Assembly (NCBI RefSeq): GCF_937770335.1
Contig: NZ_CALJHY010000002.1
Span: 426,629-490,628 of the forward strand
DNA: 64,000 nt
DNA from: an uncultured Glaciecola sp.
GTDB lineage: Bacteria > Pseudomonadota > Gammaproteobacteria > Enterobacterales > Alteromonadaceae
Direction of reading: 5' to 3'
Shown in pieces: positions 1 to 7,845 of this stretch; position 1 is the first letter of the stretch, and each line of letters starts with the position of its first letter. Under the pieces are notes generated by a model, which worked only from the letters and a program-made list of their open reading frames with translations, did no database searches and had not been told where the DNA came from. The position numbers and the translations under genes are program-made.

Positions 1-1
1 T

Positions 2-481
2 AATATAATGGACTTAACCAATGTTGAAATTATGATCCCATTCGTCAGGACATTGGAAGAGGGTGAAAAAGTTATCGAGCTGCTGGCTGAGCAAGGATTA
101 GTTAAAGGTGAGAATGGTTTGCGTGTCATTATGATGTGTGAATTACCCTCAAATGCACTCTTAGCCGACCAATTTCTCGATATATTTGACGGTTTCTCTA
201 TTGGTTCTAACGACTTAACTCAGTTAACGTTAGGGCTCGATCGTGACTCAGGTCTTATAGCGCATTTATTTGACGAAAGAAATCCTGCAGTCAAAGCATT
301 GCTAGCGATGGCTATAAAAGCAGCTAAAGCGAGAGGCAAATATGTTGGGATATGTGGTCAGGGTCCTTCTGATCACGAGGACTTTGCAGCTTGGTTGGTC
401 GAACAAGGTATCGATTCAGTGTCGTTAAATCCAGATACGGTAGTCGAAACTTGGTTATACCTTGCTGAGAAGCATGCTTAA
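2..481 (+). CDS. ppsA: Phosphoenolpyruvate synthase, C-terminal part (5' truncated by window edge)
   Basis: Partial gene: the frame is open to the left edge and ends at 479-481. The 157 or so visible residues match the C-terminal PEP-utilising TIM-barrel domain of PpsA, with the family segments [38 protein letters not shown] and the catalytic-cysteine region [17 protein letters not shown], ending in [17 protein letters not shown]. PpsA makes phosphoenolpyruvate from pyruvate with ATP in the cytosol, for gluconeogenesis. The internal ATG at 8 lies within the domain and is not a real start. A strong terminator follows 14 nt after the stop, so this is the end of its transcript. Confidence 0.95.
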   Translation, partial: NIMDLTNVEIMIPFVRTLEEGEKVIELLAEQGLVKGENGLRVIMMCELPSNALLADQFLDIFDGFSIGSNDLTQLTLGLDRDSGLIAHLFDERNPAVKALLAMAIKAAKARGKYVGICGQGPSDHEDFAAWLVEQGIDSVSLNPDTVVETWLYLAEKHA

Positions 482-495
482 AAGACGGTAGACAC

Positions 496-524
496 AAAAA
501 AGGCTACATGTTGTAGCCTTTTTT
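496..524 (+). terminator. Rho-independent terminator after ppsA
   Basis: Seven-pair stem GGCTACA/TGTAGCC (502-508 with 512-518) around a 3-nt loop, followed by six T (519-524) and preceded by six A, so it could work in both directions. It sits directly after the ppsA stop and also faces the 3' end of the minus-strand gene at 621-836. Confidence 0.9.
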
Positions 525-620
525 ATTACTCAGAGCGATTATATTCTCACCTGCTTCCATAGGGTTGCCAGCCTAATTGCAGGTGCTTCCAACATTATTA
601 AATTTTTAAAATAACTTTTC

Positions 621-836
621 TTATTTGTACTTTCGATTCAGCAAAAAAATATCTAAGCTTCTGGCGCTGAGCGTTATTGCACGCTGCACTTTGGTAAGAA
701 AACGTCTAGCAGGATAAAAATCGACACTCAGTAACACTAGGCCGCCCAATAAAAATAGTGTTGAACCTGGGAGAATAGTGAATATAACACCACATAATAT
801 CAATATTATACCTGTGAATACTCTAAATAGTCGCAT
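621..836 (-). CDS. Small PGPGW-like membrane protein
   Basis: 71-residue protein. An N-terminal hydrophobic helix (about 5-25) and a second hydrophobic stretch with ILPGSTLFLLGGLVLLS (about 21-40) resemble the PGPGW putative transmembrane family, followed by a basic cytoplasmic tail (ARRFLTKVQRA). The function of that family is not established. It is convergent with ppsA and stands alone. The match rests on the LPG-x(5)-GG-hydrophobic pattern and is an inference. Confidence 0.6.
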   Translation of the reverse strand: MRLFRVFTGIILILCGVIFTILPGSTLFLLGGLVLLSVDFYPARRFLTKVQRAITLSARSLDIFLLNRKYK

Positions 837-976
837 ACCTGTACTCTTCGATTTTGATTGAAATGCTATTAATTTGGATCATAGCGCAAATCCAGGTGAC
901 CAGGTATGTCAACGTGTTACAAGTTGTAACTAACCGCATTAATTGGGTTAGCAGAGGTTGGTAATGAAGTTAGCTT

Positions 977-1132
977 TTAGCTTTCTTCTCTTTCAGCTTG
1001 TATGATTTTGTATAACTTTTTAGTTTTCACTACTTTACAGCCCATAGAGCCTTCAACCGCTTTTCTACCAAGGAATGCAACAGGTGCATAGGGGTGGCGT
1101 TTCTTAAATAACTTTTTGAAAAATTTCTTCAT
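977..1132 (-). CDS. Small basic hypothetical protein (51 aa)
   Basis: ORF of 51 codons starting ATG at 1132, beginning MKKFFKKLFKKRHPYAPVAF and ending QAEREES. A clean Shine-Dalgarno (TTAGGAG, minus strand) lies about 5 nt before the ATG, which is the main support. The N-terminus is strongly cationic (KKFFKKLFKKR) and could form an amphipathic helix; the middle carries one Cys (GSMGCKVVK). No known family recognised. It stands alone between the PGPGW-like gene and ydiJ, and is transcribed away from ydiJ. Confidence 0.6.
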   Translation of the reverse strand: MKKFFKKLFKKRHPYAPVAFLGRKAVEGSMGCKVVKTKKLYKIIQAEREES

Positions 1133-1508
1133 TTTTAACTCCTAATTATTTGTTGCACACACGCATTGTTTTACGTCGTATGGTGGCAACAAGGTTTATT
1201 ATCCTCTTTATTAACGTTTTCGACATAGTAACTATAACCTATATAGGTATAAATTGATATATGTAAATACCAATTATTTTTAAGTGGTTATTATATTTAC
1301 CAGCTTGCAGGCAAGTTGCTGCTGTTTTAGGTGTCGGAAATAGTACAAGCTTTAGAGTATCAGGTAATCATTAAGCTTATTTCATTAGAAGATACTCAAA
1401 TGACAGTTCAAATATTTTGGAATAAGAGAAATATAAATCATACATAAACCTACTAGAGCATTTGCTTCGTAGTCTATATACTGGCGTTGCTACTTAAGGA
1501 GAGCTCAG
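1133..1508. other. Intergenic region with a 12-bp palindrome
   Basis: 375 bp without an ORF between two divergent genes, so it must hold both promoters. The only clear structure is the perfect 12-bp palindrome ACCTATATAGGT at 1237-1248, about 105 bp upstream of the small minus-strand gene and 260 bp upstream of ydiJ. It could be an operator, but I cannot assign a regulator. Confidence 0.4.
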
Positions 1509-4289
1509 TTGACCGAATTAACAGCTATTTTAGATACAAAGCTGACAAAAAAATTACCTATATTAGTGCCACAGAGTGCGCTGCATAAAGATGTTCAACA
1601 ATATATTATTGAATTAGAACACTCAGTATATGCAGGAGATATTGAAGTTAGTTATTCAAGTCGATTAGCTGTTGCAACAGACAATAGTATATATCAACAA
1701 CTGCCCCAAGCAGTATTGCATCCAAAGTCGACTGAAGACCTCAGTATTATTACGAAAGTCGCGAATGCGTGGCCTAAAGTTACCTTTAGCGCACGAGGAG
1801 GAGGAACGGGTACAAATGGCCAATCGCTGACGCCTGGCATTGTAGTGGATACATCTCGATATATGAATAATATAATCGCGCACAATATAGAAGAGGGCTG
1901 GGTTAAAGTGCAGTCAGGGGTGATAAAAGATGCTCTTAATGATTTTTTAAGACCTTATGGTTATTTTTTCTCTCCAGACTTATCAACGAGTAATCGCGCT
2001 ACTGTGGGTGGGATGATTAGCACCGATGCTTCTGGTCAAGGATCCTTAGTTTATGGCAAGACGAGTGACCATGTACTCGAATTAACGTCCGTTTTAGCTA
2101 ATGGCGATGTAATTGATACAAAGCCTATGCAGATAGAAGAAGCAAAGCTTAGAGCGCAGAATAATGACAGTCTTGGCATTATTCTGCAGCAAATCATGCA
2201 AACCTGCGTGCAAAAGCGCGAACAGATAATAGCTAAATTTCCTCGTTTAAACCGCTTCCTTACTGGCTACGACCTTGAACATGTTTACAATGAAAATGAA
2301 CAACTGATTGACGTAAGCCGATTAATTACCGGCGCAGAAGGCTCACTGGCATTCGTTTCAGAAGCTAAACTTAATATTACAAGAATTCCTAAATACACTG
2401 CGTTAGTCAATGTAAAGTATGATCTATTCGAGTCGGCATTGCGCCATGCTCCGAGTATGATTGCAGCGCAAGCGACTTCGGTTGAAACGGTCGATAGTAC
2501 AGTCTTAAATATGGCTCGCGCTGACATCATCTGGCATAGCGTTTCTGATTTAATTACTGACGTAGAAAATAAAGTAATGCTTGGCCTTAATATGGTTGAG
2601 TACAACAGTGATGACCAACAAGAGATCGAAGCTAAAATAGCGATGCTTTCGAAGCGATTGCAAATGGCTGCAGAGCAAGGTACTGACGGTGTTATTGGTT
2701 TTCAGGTGACCTATGAACGGGCTGAAATTAATAAAATTTATGCGATGAGAAAAAAATCGGTTGGCTTGTTAGGCAAAATAAAAGGGATTAAAAAGCCAAT
2801 TGCATTTGCCGAAGATACTGCCGTTCCGCCTGAGCATTTAGCTGACTTTGCTATGGAGTTTAGAGATTTACTCGATAGTCATGGTTTGAAATATGGCATG
2901 TTCGGTCACGTTGATGCAGGTGTATTGCATGTCCGACCTGCACTTGACTTATGCGACATAGAGCAAGAAAAACTAGTTAATCAAATTTCTGACCAAGTGG
3001 TTGCATTAGTTGCTAAATATGGCGGACTAATGTGGGGTGAGCATGGCAAAGGGTACCGCAGTGAATATGCGCCTGAGTTTTTTGGTGAAGAACTTTTCAC
3101 AGAACTACGTAAAATAAAATCTGCTTTTGACCCGCTAAATAAAATGAATCCGGGTAAAATCTGTACGCCATTCGACTCATCAGCAATTATGGTTAAAGTG
3201 TCCGATACTAAGCGAGCGACGTTTGACCGCACTATTCCAATTGCATTTAAGAACGAATTTGAACCTGCAATGAGCTGCAATGGCAATGGTTTGTGCTTTA
3301 ACTATGACACTACCTCGCCAATGTGTCCGTCGAGCAAAATTACGCATGACAGGAGGCATAGTCCAAAGGGCAGGGCTGGATTGATCCGCGAATGGTTGCG
3401 CTTGTTGAGTAAAGAAGATGTGGATACATCATCCCTCAGTTATCATCAATTTCAAAGCAATTGGTTAACTAAATTAAGAAATTCAAAGACTAAAAAAAAT
3501 GACTTTTCGCATGAGGTTTTTGAATCTATGAATGGTTGTTTAGCTTGTAAGTCTTGCTCAAGCCAATGTCCCGTTGGTGTAGATGTTCCTGACTTTAGAG
3601 CGAAATTTTTATCAATTTACTATCAACGTTATACGAGGCCGTTAAAAGACCACTTTGTTGCCAACGTTGAAATTTTAGCACCCGCTATGGCTAAGTTCCC
3701 GCGCTTTTTTAACTTCTTTTTAGCATCGTCGGTTGTTAAAACGGGCATTAAAAAAGTCATCGGTTATGTTGATGCGCCATTGCTATCATATCCGACACTC
3801 GCAAGCAGAATTAAAAGCATTGAGTGCACGCATGACGTTGCAGCTTTAAAACAGCTCAGTGTCGCGCAGAGAGCAAATTACGTTGTTATAGTTCAAGACC
3901 CCTTTACTAGCTTCTATGATGCGCAATGTGTTGAAAAAATGCTGAAAGTGGTAAAAATGTTAGGCTATCAACCAGTATTGCTGCCGTTTTCACCTAATGG
4001 CAAAGCTCAGCATGTAAAGGGCTTTCTAAAGCGCTTTGAGACGACGGCTAAAACGACCTCATCTCTATTGAATACGATCGCTTCTTTGGACCTCACAATG
4101 ATTGGTGCAGATGCCTCGTTGGTATTATGTTATCGCGACGAGTATGCAAAAATATTAGGTGACGAAAGAGGTGATTTTACTGTAAATACGCTGACAGAGT
4201 GGCTGTCGGTGCTGCCAAGTGAACGCATTTTAGCGCTCGCTACGATAGCCAAAAACAATAATAAAACTAAGACTAAGGACCCTAGATAA
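1509..4289 (+). CDS. ydiJ: YdiJ-type FAD/Fe-S D-2-hydroxyacid dehydrogenase, main part (frameshifted)
   Basis: Long homologue of E. coli YdiJ (about 1018 residues there). Domains in order: FAD-binding type 4 fold (about 50-280, with the FAD loop ARGGGTGTNGQSL and the STSNRATVGGMISTDASGQG segment), FAD-oxidase C-terminal domain (about 290-560, with GMFGHVDAGVLHVRP and WGEHGKGYRSEY), then Fe-S cluster ligands (CNGNGLCFNYDTTSPMCPS and CLACKSCSSQCPVGVDVP). The family oxidises D-2-hydroxyacids such as D-2-hydroxyglutarate or D-lactate. The start is TTG at 1509 with AAGGAG 7 nt upstream. The frame ends with the non-homologous tail TKTKDPR and a stop at 4287-4289, while homology resumes in another frame at 4294: a 1-nt indel in the A-rich run around 4245-4285. 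Confidence 0.9.
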   Translation: MTELTAILDTKLTKKLPILVPQSALHKDVQQYIIELEHSVYAGDIEVSYSSRLAVATDNSIYQQLPQAVLHPKSTEDLSIITKVANAWPKVTFSARGGGTGTNGQSLTPGIVVDTSRYMNNIIAHNIEEGWVKVQSGVIKDALNDFLRPYGYFFSPDLSTSNRATVGGMISTDASGQGSLVYGKTSDHVLELTSVLANGDVIDTKPMQIEEAKLRAQNNDSLGIILQQIMQTCVQKREQIIAKFPRLNRFLTGYDLEHVYNENEQLIDVSRLITGAEGSLAFVSEAKLNITRIPKYTALVNVKYDLFESALRHAPSMIAAQATSVETVDSTVLNMARADIIWHSVSDLITDVENKVMLGLNMVEYNSDDQQEIEAKIAMLSKRLQMAAEQGTDGVIGFQVTYERAEINKIYAMRKKSVGLLGKIKGIKKPIAFAEDTAVPPEHLADFAMEFRDLLDSHGLKYGMFGHVDAGVLHVRPALDLCDIEQEKLVNQISDQVVALVAKYGGLMWGEHGKGYRSEYAPEFFGEELFTELRKIKSAFDPLNKMNPGKICTPFDSSAIMVKVSDTKRATFDRTIPIAFKNEFEPAMSCNGNGLCFNYDTTSPMCPSSKITHDRRHSPKGRAGLIREWLRLLSKEDVDTSSLSYHQFQSNWLTKLRNSKTKKNDFSHEVFESMNGCLACKSCSSQCPVGVDVPDFRAKFLSIYYQRYTRPLKDHFVANVEILAPAMAKFPRFFNFFLASSVVKTGIKKVIGYVDAPLLSYPTLASRIKSIECTHDVAALKQLSVAQRANYVVIVQDPFTSFYDAQCVEKMLKVVKMLGYQPVLLPFSPNGKAQHVKGFLKRFETTAKTTSSLLNTIASLDLTMIGADASLVLCYRDEYAKILGDERGDFTVNTLTEWLSVLPSERILALATIAKNNNKTKTKDPR

Positions 4290-4293
4290 CAAC

Positions 4294-4629
4294 GTGACCT
4301 ATAAGTTACTCGCGCATTGCACCGAAAAAACAGCATTACCAAAGACTGAAACACAATGGCAGAGTCTATTTGAATTATTAGGCATGACGCTTGAAATAGT
4401 GCCTGTGGGTTGCTGTGGAATGGCCGGGACTTATGGGCATGAAGTTGAACAATTAGAAAACTCTAAAGGTATATACGATTTGAGCTGGTCACAGCCGGTC
4501 AAAGTTGCGGTTCAGAATAATCACAAAGTATTAGCAACCGGATATTCATGTCGGAGCCAAGTTAAGCGTTTTGATAGCGAAAGGCCACAGCATCCGATTG
4601 AAGCGATTTGTGATGTACTAATTGAGTGA
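4294..4629 (+). CDS. ydiJ: YdiJ C-terminal cysteine-rich (CCG) domain, displaced by frameshift
   Basis: 111 residues aligning to the very end of YdiJ: LAHCTEKTALP, VGCCGMAGTYGHE, LENSKGIYDLSW and LATGYSCRSQVKR, the cysteine-rich CCG-type domain that binds a further metal centre. It has no Shine-Dalgarno of its own and begins at a GTG 5 nt after the upstream stop, so it is the tail of the preceding gene rather than a separate one. Ungapped, the gene would encode about 1040 residues. Several neighbours to the right carry the same kind of indel, which favours a sequence error over a true pseudogene. Confidence 0.85.
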   Translation: MTYKLLAHCTEKTALPKTETQWQSLFELLGMTLEIVPVGCCGMAGTYGHEVEQLENSKGIYDLSWSQPVKVAVQNNHKVLATGYSCRSQVKRFDSERPQHPIEAICDVLIE

Positions 4630-4655
4630 AGCGGTAGGAGTATGTTTAATAACAC

Positions 4656-4680
4656 GGGAAGTTAATGTAATTAACTTCCC
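4656..4680. terminator. Hairpin between convergent genes
   Basis: Perfect 10-bp inverted repeat GGGAAGTTAA / TTAACTTCCC around a 5-nt loop. There is no long T run on either side, so it is a weak intrinsic terminator at best. Its place between the ydiJ stop (4629) and the 3' end of the minus-strand ORF (4694) suggests a shared bidirectional transcript end. Confidence 0.6.
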
Positions 4681-4693
4681 GCATTACAAAATA

Positions 4694-4906
4694 TTATTCT
4701 TCAGATTCAACAGTGGTCGTTGAAAGAGTGCGAGTGATACGAGCAAAGAAACGTGTCTTTGGCATATATGGCTTTTCAACCAAAAGCGCGCTTACATCAT
4801 TCTCAAAGTCAGCTGTTTCTATAACTAAACTGTATTGTTCAAATGATTCTTTGATAAGCTGCATAGTGATTGCTTTATCAGTGACTAAATCTGTGGTTGC
4901 ATTCAT
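4694..4906 (-). CDS. Hypothetical protein (70 aa)
   Basis: ORF starting at ATG 4906, with KPYMPKTRFFARITRTLSTT followed by an acidic end (VESEE). No family recognised. It is convergent with ydiJ and shares a hairpin with it, which favours this strand over the competing plus-strand ORF at 4713-4952. The ribosome-binding region is odd: AGGGA lies about 14 nt from this ATG but 6 nt from an earlier ATG whose frame stops after three codons, with TGA overlapping this start. Either coupled initiation or a 1-nt sequence error could explain that. Confidence 0.45.
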   Translation of the reverse strand: MNATTDLVTDKAITMQLIKESFEQYSLVIETADFENDVSALLVEKPYMPKTRFFARITRTLSTTTVESEE

Positions 4907-5037
4907 GGTTGCATTTACTGTCCCTGTAAATACGGTGAGATGCCAATATTAGAAATATTGAGTTTTTCTTGAGTTTCATTCTTTTGCCTTAAGTTGATTT
5001 GTTGCTTTTAAGTTGATTTTGTTAATAATTTATTAAT

Positions 5038-5066
5038 TTGTTGTAAACGCTTTATTCCGTTAAAAT
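5038..5066 (+). promoter_or_regulatory. Candidate sigma-70 promoter for gcvA, next to a tandem 20-bp repeat
   Basis: TTGTTG (5038-5043), 17-nt spacer, TAAAAT (5061-5066). Directly upstream the motif TTAAGTTGATTT-GTT occurs twice, at about 4989 and 5009, one 20-bp period apart. LysR-type regulators usually bind such repeated AT-rich sites and repress themselves; assigning the sites to GcvA is inference. The start codon lies about 130 bp downstream. Confidence 0.4.
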
Positions 5067-5195
5067 ACAACACCTTAATATTGCTAATCGACTGCTATAT
5101 TAGGCTAAAAATTTCAAATAATATAATGATAAAAACTTTTCTTAATAATTAGAAAAACTAATGTATAATTTAGAAAAAATGAGTGGAAATTGTTG

Positions 5196-6091
5196 ATGGC
5201 AAAAAGATTACCCCCCATTGAATGCCCTAAAAGCCTTTGAAAACTGCTGCAAGGCATTTGAGTTTTACAAAAGCAGCGGAAGAGCTCTTTGTTACGCAAG
5301 CTGCTGTTAGCCATCAAATTAAATCATTAGAAAATTATTTAACGACGAAATTATTTCTGCGACGAAATAGAAAGCTGCTTTTAACAGAGGAAGGCCAGTC
5401 TTACTTTATAGAACTCAAAGATATATTCTCTGACTTGCAAGGCGCAACAGATAGGTTACTTGCTTTGGGGTCGAAAGGCGCGATTACAGTCGCAGCCCAC
5501 CTAGTTTCGCAAGCCAATGGTTAGTTTCCAAAATTAGTCAGTTTTCGATTAGCCATCCTGATATCGATGTTCGGATAAAAGCGGTCGATTTGGGACGATG
5601 GCTTTTTAGATGAGACAGTCGATGTCGCTATTTACTATGGAAAAGGCAATTGGCCTCGAGTTGATGCTGTTAAACTTCAAACTGAATACTTAACGCCTAT
5701 GTGCTCTCCCTTGCTTTTTCAGCAAGCCAAACCAGTAGACACGCTTACCGACTTAAAAAAACACGTTCTTTTGCATGACAGTTCAAGGAGTGCATGGAAA
5801 AACTGGTTAAAACATTTTGGCGTTAATCAAGTCAACGTTAATCAAGGGCCCATGTTTAGCCATACTATGTTAGTTTTGCAAGCCGCGGCGCTTGGCCAAG
5901 GTATTGCGTTGTCCAATGTGCTTCTAGCTAGACCAGAAATTGATTCTGGCCGCTTGATTTGTCCTTTTGAAGAAAGTATTGAGAGTAAAGATGCTTGTTA
6001 TTTGGTTTGCCATCTTGGGCAAGCAGCGGTAAGCAAAATACAATTATTCAGAGACTGGATGCTAGAACAAGTGGATGACGAACATGGATAA
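5196..6091 (+). pseudogene. gcvA: GcvA-like LysR-family regulator, multiply frameshifted
   Basis: Read across frames, the product is a full-length LysR protein very close to GcvA, activator of the glycine cleavage operon. It has the opening MAKRLPP, the winged HTH (RHLSFTKAAEELFVTQAAVS, HQIKSLENYL, LFLRRNRKLLLTEEGQSYF), and effector-domain segments DVAIYYGKGNWPRV, LLHDSSRSAWKNW and GQGIALSNVL. The frame is lost at about 5210-5245, 5500-5515 and 5590-5600 (the GTCGATTTGGGACGATGG region); the intact stretches are 5237-5524 and 5699-6091. Gene order gcvA-DUF423-rlmM is the same as in E. coli (gcvA-ygdD-rlmM), which confirms the identity. Typed as pseudogene only because the reading frame is broken here; sequence error is more likely. 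Confidence 0.8.
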
Positions 6092-6161
6092 GATTACTGG
6101 CTGGGGACAAACAACAGCAGATGAAATTGCGAATGAACCGAGGCCAACGCGCGCTTTGGTA

Positions 6162-6539
6162 ATGAGTATAGAGACAAAAACAAGTGTTTTTATTGGCGCA
6201 TTTTATTTGTTCCTAGGTGTATTATTAGGTGCATTTGCGGCGCATAGCCTCAAAGACACATTGAGTGAATATCAAATGGATATTTTGCAAACGGGCGTTA
6301 GGTATCAACTTATTCATGGCGTCGCCTTGTTAATGCTCGGCGTATTATATTCGCTCTATCAAAAACGTTTATTTTATACTGCGACTATTTGTGTGGCCAT
6401 TGGGGTTTTCTTCTTCTCTTTTTCTTTGTACGCAATCGCTTTTTCAGGTGTTTCGTTACTCGGAATAATCACCCCAATCGGCGGTGTCTTTATAATTTTA
6501 GGATGGTTGCTAACAATGTACGCCGTGGTTAGGAAATAA
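6162..6539 (+). CDS. DUF423 inner-membrane protein (YgdD-like)
   Basis: Four hydrophobic helices and the family pattern FYLFLGVLLGAFAAHSLK, TGVRYQLIHGVALLMLGV and SGVSLLGIITPIGGVFIILGW place it in DUF423, the family of E. coli YgdD; function unknown. The frame is open from 6075, but the first 29 residues from there are polar and unlike the family, so I prefer ATG 6162 (MSIETKTSVFIGAFYLFLG, about 125 residues). The start is not certain, since neither site has a good Shine-Dalgarno. It lies between gcvA and rlmM as in enterics. Confidence 0.8.
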   Translation: MSIETKTSVFIGAFYLFLGVLLGAFAAHSLKDTLSEYQMDILQTGVRYQLIHGVALLMLGVLYSLYQKRLFYTATICVAIGVFFFSFSLYAIAFSGVSLLGIITPIGGVFIILGWLLTMYAVVRK

Positions 6540-6591
6540 AAATGAATTTTAGGCGTATTTAATAAAAGCAACAAGATAGACACTAAGGTCT

Positions 6592-7680
6592 ATGCTGTTT
6601 TACTGCCGAGAAGGCTATGAAGCCGATCTTGGTGCAGATACTGGAACATGTATCTGCAAGCCATAAATTGTATGGATATAGTCAGTTTGTGCGAAATAGT
6701 GCAATGGTTCAATTTCCATTTTTATCAAGCGCTCAGTGCTCATGAACAGTTTGCCAGCTTTGCACTAAGTGAATGTGTTTTTGCTAGGCAGCGTCTTTGT
6801 GTTATTGGCCATGTTGAATTAGCTGATGCCAGCGACAGGATCACAACTATTCTTGATTATTTAAAAGACAAGACAGAACTCAGCCAGCAATGCTTAGGTG
6901 ATATATTCGTTGAACACGCTGACAATGAAAAAGGTAAGGAGGTAGCGAAGTTTTGCAAAAAGTTCACAGTTCCTATGCGTCAAAGACTCCGAAAGGAAGG
7001 GTTGTTAACTAGCAAGCCGCATTCTGGTTTACCTTTTATTCATTTAGTTTTCTCTGATAGTAGCAAGTGCATAGTTGCTTTTTCTTACCCTAAAAATCGT
7101 CATTCGCAACCGCTAGGTATCACTCGTCTTAAATTCCCACCGGAAGCACCAAGTCGCTCAACGCTCAAGCTGGAAGAGGGCTATTCAATTATTTTTGAGT
7201 CCAAATCAGCAAAGTGTCTGTTTACAAAAAGGGATGACTGCTGTTGATCTTGGTGCGTGTCCAGGCGGTTGGACATATCAACTAGTGTCACGCGGGATAA
7301 ATGTAGAAGCGGTTGATAATGGTGCCATGGCAGAATCCTTGATGGCAACAGGGTTAGTTAAATACCAAGCTGCTGATGGTTTTAAATATAAACCCTTGGA
7401 TGGTCATGTTGATTGGTTAGTATGCGATATGATTGAAAAGCCCGAGCGTGTTGCGCAACTAATGACGGATTGGCTATGCAGCCGGAAAGCTACAAGTACG
7501 ATTTTCAACCTAAAATTACCAATGAAACAACGTTTTCAAACCGTAAAAGCGTTAATATCGACGATTATTGATGCGTTGAATGAACGGCAGATCAAACATA
7601 AATTAAGCGCTAAACATCTTTATCACGATAGAGATGAAATTACCGTGATAATACTTACAGGTGCACATTTAATTCAATAG
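6592..7680 (+). pseudogene. rlmM: RlmM, 23S rRNA C2498 2'-O-ribose methyltransferase, frameshifted
   Basis: Homologue of RlmM (YgdE), which methylates C2498 of 23S rRNA with S-adenosylmethionine. Segments appear in order over three frames: MLFYCREGYEADLGA (from 6592), FARQRLCVIGHVELADASDR, KFCKKFTVPMRQRLRKEGLL, GITRLKFPPEAPSRSTLKLEE, the SAM-binding motif AVDLGACPGGWTYQLVSRG, CDMIEKPERVAQLM, TIFNLKLPMKQR and LYHDRDEITV. Frame changes fall near 6635-6645, 6705-6720 and 7225-7235 (one A too many before GGGATGACTGC). The intact open frames are 6648-7247 and 7195-7680. About 360 residues in all, matching the family. Conserved position after the DUF423 gene. Confidence 0.8.
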
Positions 7681-7767
7681 ATTCATATTGCTTAAGTTAA
7701 ATTTTGCACATTTATTGTGGGTTTTATTAGCTATTGTTTACGATGTTTTTGAATTCTTTTTAAAGAA

Positions 7768-7810
7768 TACACTGAAAACAGTGTAATTCGTCTGCAATAA
7801 TCTATATAAT
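7768..7810 (+). promoter_or_regulatory. fusA2 promoter overlapped by a palindrome
   Basis: A perfect -10 box TATAAT (7805-7810) stands 36 bp before the fusA2 ATG. The -35 position 17 nt upstream (7782-7787) is weak and lies inside the arm of a perfect inverted repeat TACACTG-AAAA-CAGTGTA (7768-7785). A second inverted repeat ATTCTTT-AAAGAAT (about 7752-7768) touches it. This arrangement fits a repressor or activator site over the -35 element; the regulator is unknown. Confidence 0.45.
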
Positions 7811-7845
7811 CCGCCCCGATTTTTTAGAACCTATAAAGTGGAAAC

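Noticed and set aside
4713..4952. Plus-strand ORF of 79 codons
   Set aside because: It is antisense to the 70-codon minus-strand ORF and lacks a ribosome-binding site; the shared hairpin at 4656-4680 suits the minus-strand gene.
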